Shown: positions 59,140-64,000 of the stretch, one piece after another | How the letters are laid out: every line of letters begins with the position of its first letter | Numbering within the stretch: the stretch's first letter is position 1 | Assembly (NCBI GenBank): GCA_013350335.1 | Contig: CM023532.1 | Location: 90,461,383-90,525,382, forward strand | Direction: 5' to 3' | DNA: 64,000 nt | Origin: Chimonanthus salicifolius | Lineage: Eukaryota > Streptophyta > Magnoliopsida > Laurales > Calycanthaceae | The notes under the pieces: generated by a model | What the model was told of the DNA's origin: nothing | Databases searched by the model: none | The model's input: the letters and a program-made list of their open reading frames with translations, nothing else | Made by a program: the position numbers and the translations under genes

Positions 59140-60319
59140 GGGTTCGGCCACCTTGGAGGGCCGAACCCCATGGAAATAATTGGTTGGTTTTGATGGTCTT
59201 AGAAACATGAAACCATGCAATTGTGGGACTGTTTTAGATGTTTTTATTAGACTTAAAATGCATGTTTTAAAAGGTTTAAAACATGGATTCGGATGTCATG
59301 AATGGCTGAATGTATCATGGGTCTAAACCTTGGGTATAAGTGATGAAAGGGTTCATTGGGTTCGGCCACCTTGGATGGCCGAACCCCATGAAATGATGTT
59401 GGAATTTTGATGGTTTTTGTAAGTTAAAACCATGCAAATGATGTACTATTTTGGATGATTAGATTAGACATAAGATGAATGTTTAAGAGGTTCAAACCAA
59501 AGGCCATAGGGTTCAGCCAATAAGCATGGCCGAACCCCATGAAATGGTGTGATAATTTTATGGTTAATGATGATGGTTTGAGAGACAAAAACCATACATT
59601 ATCATGGGGTTTTTATGTGATTTACATGAAGATAATTTACTATTTTTGGTCGGCCAATATATGGCTGAACTATGTGAATATTATGATTAAGTTGCTAATT
59701 TAAATCATGGATAGATGATGGATTAATTGAATCAAGAGAACCTTTGGGTTCGGCCATGTTTATGGCCGAACCCCATGGACCATGTTATATGGACTGTTTT
59801 GGTTGAATCAAAAGGTTCCAGGTTTGAAGATTATGGAACAATATGAGGTATTTAAAAAGGGTTCTAAGTGAACAATTGGACAAGATATGGGTTGGTCATT
59901 TTATGGCCGAACCATAGGGTTTCTATGTCTAAGTTATGACGAAAAGATGCAAATGAGAAAGCCATAGGGTTCGGCCATATGTATGGCCGAACGCCATGGA
60001 CCATGACCATGGGCTTTATGAATCCATTTCATGGAAAGAATCGCTGGGTTTTAAAGTTAGTACATGATAAAATTATTTATGGGTAGCAATGGCATAAAGG
60101 TAATTATTGATGAAATGATCAAAGATGGAATGATCATGGTGTTGGATGTATGGACCCAAACTAATATGGTGTGGTTCGGCCATGTTGTATGGCCAAACCC
60201 CACCAAGTGATATTTTGTGGATTGAGGTTGTCAATGAATTATTTGGATGGTGTTAATCCAAATTAAGAGAGACCAAATGGTAAATAGGTGAGGTTCGGCC
60301 ATGGGGTATGGCCGAACCC
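59140..60319. repeat. Cluster of GGTTCGGCCAT / ATGGCCGAACC palindromes in E8
   Basis: Copies near 59140, 59359, 59508, 59746, 59968, 60173 and 60292, with half-decayed ones near 59648 and 59890. Spacing is 120-240 bases. The arms are kept much better than the sequence between them appears to be when compared with other family members. Confidence 0.82.
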
Positions 60320-62743
60320 CACATAGTGCATTTTTGGGACTTAGACCAAGTTGGAATTACATTATGAATGTTTGATTTTCTGCTATGTAAATAAGGTATC
60401 GAGACTTGCGAGAACGGCGTACGAGTCGTGAACGGGTGACGATTAAGAAAGATCGAACACTGAAGTGAATCTTCAGTAGGTTTCCTACCTACTTGTAACC
60501 ACAATTATGATTTGGTTTTATTACGTTTTTATGATATATGTTGTAATTGATTTATGTTTTAAATGTGGTTTCGAATGATGAATTATGTGTTTACAAATGA
60601 CATACAATGCATTGACATCTCATGCATGGCATGGGATGATGATTGTGGAACCCGGAGCCCACACTCCGGTGATATGTTGTGATGCAACTGTGAAACCTCC
60701 TTAGGCGATGCAGGTCCCGCTAGGAGTAGTATCATGATGATGATAATACATTGGTCTCCTTAGGCGATGCAGGTCCCGCCAGGAGAATTGTTATGAAGAT
60801 GAGAAATACATTGGTCTCCTTAGGCAATGTAAGGTCCCACCAGGAGAAATGTTATTATGTTTTACCTTGACGGTGAGAGTCATGTCAAGTGATGGCTATG
60901 TATATGCATGTTGGGAGGGACTCATTACATGTGCATAGTTTCATAGCATTGATTTACCTGTTTTTGATAATCATATATTTGATATATGCATGTTTTATAA
61001 GCTAACCATGTGGTAGCCCTGACCGAAAACCTACTGGACGCATTGATCTAACGCCCTAATTCTATCCTCAGAGGAAGAATGCAGGTACAAGGAAAGAGAA
61101 AGAGAAGGTTGATGACCAGGAGGGGAGCCAAGCGTAAATGCTTGAGTGCTGGAATGGATTTATAAATGTTGTTATTTGAATACTTTACTTTGGACATGTA
61201 ATAATGTAGTTGTTTGCTATGGTTTGAGTATGCATTGATGGATCTTAATTTGGCTTAAGTAAATTGAAAAGTATGACTTATACTTGTTATCTGTTCAAAC
61301 TAATTCCGCAGTTAGTCTAGTTTATTCCGCATGTCATTGTTTAGTTCCATGTGTGGTTTGTTATCAGTGGGTTTAGTCCACGCACACATGTGTGGCCAAT
61401 TAAGGGTCGGACTTGGGTAGTCCGAACTTAGCTCGCGTCGTGACACCGTCCGCTCTCTGCCAGTGTTGCTCTATTATAATTTAAAAAAAAAAAATTAGAC
61501 TCTGATTTCTCGGCGAGGGCGGGGCGTTACATAGACCCACAAGAGTAAAATGATCAATGGATCAAAAAGGGACCCAAAAACCTAATTAGTGAGGTTCGGC
61601 CATGGTGTATGGCCGAACCCCACTAAGGCATGAATGGTGGACTTAGACATGGTTGAAACATTGGGTTAATTTGTTGATGTGTAATAAGGTAACAGGATCT
61701 CGCAAGCGGTACACGATCGGTGACCGAATTCATGGACAGAAACACGAGGCACATTAGTTGGTCTTTGGTAGGATTCCTACCTCATTGAAAGCCATGGATT
61801 ATGTGTATATGAATGTTTTACTTGATTTATTTTGGTAATCAAATGACATGTTTTAATATGGGATTTAATGCTATGGTTTGTAATATTATTATATGGCATA
61901 TTGCACTTACATCTCATGCATGGCATGGGAGGGATGAAATGAAACCGGAGTCCATGCTCCGTCGGGGCAACCGATAAACACACATGGGGATACTATGTGT
62001 TTGTGATTCCTTGATGAGGCTTTTCCATCAAGAGGGAATACTATGTGTTTATGATTCCTTGATGAGGCTTTTCCATCAAGAGGGACAGTGTATAATGATG
62101 ATATGGATGATGGGTGGGACTCATGACATATGACACCCATTGCATGGCATTGCATTTACTTGCATGGTTTTGTTATACTATTATCTATGTGTTTGTTATC
62201 ACTAATCCATGAGTTGACCCTACTCGGAGTACCTACTGGGCGCGTTGTCTAACGCCCTACTTCGACCTTAGATGATGACGCAGGAAATGGAGGAAAGGAA
62301 GGACGTGACCGGAGCCAAGCGTAGGAGCTTGGAGGAGCGACCTAGTTTATTTACTTAAGTTTTATTTTGGGAACGTAATTTGAGTAACTTAGCTCGTTGG
62401 ACTGTAATAATTTAGATTACTTGCTATGGTTTGGACTTTATCTTGGACATTCTAATTTTGAGGTATTTTATTAATTAAGTGATGTAATTCCGTGCTATCT
62501 AAAATTGGTAGGATAGACTCTATTATAACTCTGTTTTAAGGTTACATTCCACAAGCTTACCTTCTACGTGTGAACCGTTCTCGTGGACTTAGCTCCACGC
62601 ACACGTAGGGTTGGCCAGTTAAGGGCCGGGCTTTGGAGCCCGGAATTAACTCGCGTCGTGACTCTGGTTTTTTGGCGAAACGAGTGAAAAGGGGCGGGGC
62701 GTTACAATCTCTCTGTTTAAACTATGAGAATTCGGCCAATATA

Positions 62744-62985
62744 GATTCAGTCATCTGAATCCATGGTTCAGTCGACTGAATCCTGAACCAACAATTTTCG
62801 TGTTTGAAAAGCAATCTTTCATTTGACTGAATCATAGATTTAGTCAGGCTGAAACACGTAAAATCCTTTTCTTATCCAGTTACGTCTTTGTTCAGTCGAC
62901 TGAACCACAAGATTTAGTTGGCTAAAACTCCCAGAAACTGACTTCTATTACAGCCAACTCTAGTTCAATCAACTGACTTATTTGT
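62744..62985. repeat. TTCAGTCGACTGAA array in E4 5' LTR
   Basis: Counterpart of 43244..43409 plus 45217..45305, more decayed (ATTTGACTGAATC, TTTAGTTGGCTAAA). It lacks the E5 insertion and therefore shows the state of the array before E5 arrived in the other LTR. Confidence 0.8.
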
Positions 62986-63126
62986 CAGTCTCTTTAGTTT
63001 GATTATTTGACTCAACCTTTTTCATGAAATCCAAATCTTATCATTCCTATACATGGTTATCGTCATCATACAACTCTTAGTTGAATTTACTCTTCTCACT
63101 ATCCAAAGTTAGGATCTATTCATAAT

Positions 63127-64000
63127 GGGTCATGGCGCCAATTGGGTCAATGAGCTAAATGGGGACCCAATGGGTTGAGTTGACCATGTCGACCATGGTT
63201 GACTGTGTGGACCCACATGTGAGCTCAAAGGATGAGTCAAATCAGGTTGAGTTGGGACTGAAATGAGTTGGATTTGAATTAAGTAATGGAGTTGACTCAA
63301 GTGCATTAAATGTGGTGAGTTGGGCTAATGAGGTGGGTGAGTTAAGTTGGAAACCAAAGAGACCTTAAATTCCATTGAGTAAAATGGGGAGGTGAGGAGT
63401 TGCCATGATCTTAAACACCACAAAACAAGTACCACACGTTGGGTACTTGTGGAGTGGGTTTCCATGCATGGAATTCAAAGGCATGAGATAAGATTCACCG
63501 TGGAAGCTTGATTGGGTTTCCATCTCATGATGGAAACCCAAGACCCAACATGGGGAGCTAAAAGGATGGTCTAAGCTGAGGCCAAGTGTCCCATAGTTAA
63601 GCCATGGGACTCTTTGGTTTGATCAAGGACTGATGAGGGTAAATGAGGGGCTCAAGGGCTGTTTAACAAAAGCAACAAACCACATCCCTTGCCCGAATTT
63701 GATCACAAAGAAAACATAGAATTCTCATCTCTCTCCCTCTCTCAAAAACCCATCCTCTTGGCCGAATTATCCTTTGGTGTTTTCATCATTGTTCAAGCTT
63801 TCAATCAGCTAAGGGTTAAGGGAGCAAGAAGGAAGAAAGCAAGGATCAAAGGTAGAGAAGAGAAGCAAAGGAAATTGGTAAGTGTTTACATAAGAATTTA
63901 GTTAAATAAGTTGGTAAAAGAGAGCATGATTTGGCCATGGAATGGCAGAATCAATCAAGGGCTTAAACCTTGGATCGTGCTGTATAAAAAGGATAAAAAA
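63127..64000 (+). mobile_element. E12: plus-strand LTR fragment, E8 subtype, truncated at both ends
   Basis: Matches E8 from about 55246 onward (GGGGACCCAATGGGT, GTTGACTCAAGTG, the CTCTCTCCCTCTCTC stretch and the TTGGTAAGT region). Its start is joined directly to truncated E4 LTR; its end lies beyond the window. The small frame at 63689..63901 is not conserved in E8. Confidence 0.7.

Larger units (their letters stand above)
54887..61531 (+). mobile_element. E8: solo LTR, plus strand, nested in E6 and split by E7
   Basis: Starts GGTAACACCCCAATTTCG (first base changed from T) and ends GGGCGGGGCGTTACA. It is flanked by TATAC (54882..54886) and TAGAC (61532..61536), four of five bases alike. Removing it rejoins E6 sequence that lines up with E9 around 23850, which supports the boundary. 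Without E7 it is about 3.6 kb and has no coding region. Its first ~1.2 kb is a different subtype from E6, shared with E10 and E12. Confidence 0.82.
51975..62706 (+). mobile_element. E6: solo LTR of the E1-related family, plus strand, split by E8
   Basis: Begins TGTAATAGCCCAG, ends GGGGCGGGGCGTTACA, with exact duplication ATCTC (51970..51974 and 62707..62711). After removing E8 it is about 4.1 kb with no gag or pol, so the internal region was lost by LTR-LTR recombination. It carries palindromes near 54057, 54278, 54502, 54773 and 61592, the GGTAGGATTCCTACC block near 61768 and the 60-bp-type hairpin repeats near 61940..62080. Confidence 0.9.
42735..63126 (-). mobile_element. E4: old Ty3/gypsy retrotransposon, split by E5 and E6/E8/E7
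   Basis: The left LTR (42735..46557) and right LTR (51491..51974 plus 62712..63126) begin TGTAACG and match each other with visible divergence. Between them is a 4.9-kb internal region with a degenerate gag-pol read right to left. The outer end of the right LTR is missing (about 1.1 kb relative to the left LTR), so no target duplication can be checked. Its LTR body differs from E1 and E3, and it carries TTCAGTCGACTGAA arrays that those lack. The number of breaks and the loss of catalytic residues make it the oldest gypsy element here. Confidence 0.85.
51491..63126 (-). repeat. E4 5' LTR, split by E6 and truncated at its outer end
   Basis: 51491..51974 matches 42735..43220 and 62712..63126 matches 43220 onward (across E5) to 45436. 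The ATCTC duplication of E6 lies at the split. After 63126 the match stops and a plus-strand LTR begins, so about 1.1 kb of this LTR is deleted. Confidence 0.82.

Noticed and set aside
1..64000. tRNA, rRNA or host protein-coding genes
   Set aside because: No tRNA-like cloverleaf, rRNA-like stretch or non-transposon domain was recognised on either strand; the only tRNA-like match is the 12-base primer-binding sites.

Overview
The window is plant (seed plant) repetitive DNA, made almost entirely of Ty3/gypsy LTR retrotransposons nested inside one another. I see no host gene, tRNA or rRNA. The plant assignment rests on the initiator-Met-tRNA type primer site (TGGTATCAGAGC), chromovirus-like pol proteins, very long LTRs and a Sirevirus-like copia remnant. 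The species cannot be named from the sequence.

Layout (E names are local to this annotation). E1 is a gypsy element read on the minus strand. It runs from beyond the left edge to 21966 and has ~3.7 kb LTRs. Its leader is split by E2 (7960..17822), a complete and very young gypsy element of another family, with 2459-bp LTRs and target duplication GGGGG. E1 itself sits in E9 (..25104), a plus-strand LTR, and E9 sits in the tail of a copia pol gene (25105..25264). The copia remnant is split again at 26064 by E3 (26065..38490, minus strand, duplication GATCA), a complete but decayed relative of E1. Copia sequence resumes at 38496. Two plus-strand LTR fragments follow: E11, and E10 inserted in it. 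Then come a 100-base gap (42272..42371) and 363 unassigned bases.

E4 (42735..~63126, minus strand) is the oldest gypsy element. Its left LTR holds a solo LTR, E5 (43410..45216, GATTC). Its right LTR holds E6 (51975..62706, ATCTC), which holds E8 (54887..61531), which holds E7 (56063..59095, AAACC). E6, E7 and E8 have no internal region and are solo LTRs. The window ends in another truncated plus-strand LTR, E12.

How it works together. E1, E3 and E4 each encoded gag, protease, reverse transcriptase, RNase H and a chromodomain-like integrase as one polyprotein read right to left, and all are now broken. E1 and E3 share two changes at functional residues (integrase Asp to Asn; zinc-knuckle Cys to Tyr), which may mean their lineage moved with enzymes supplied by other copies. 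E2 is intact except for one in-frame stop codon. The E1-related LTRs (all elements except E2 and copia) share arrays of short palindromes, a conserved terminal block and variable-number tandem repeats. These LTR structures are the least explained part of the window.
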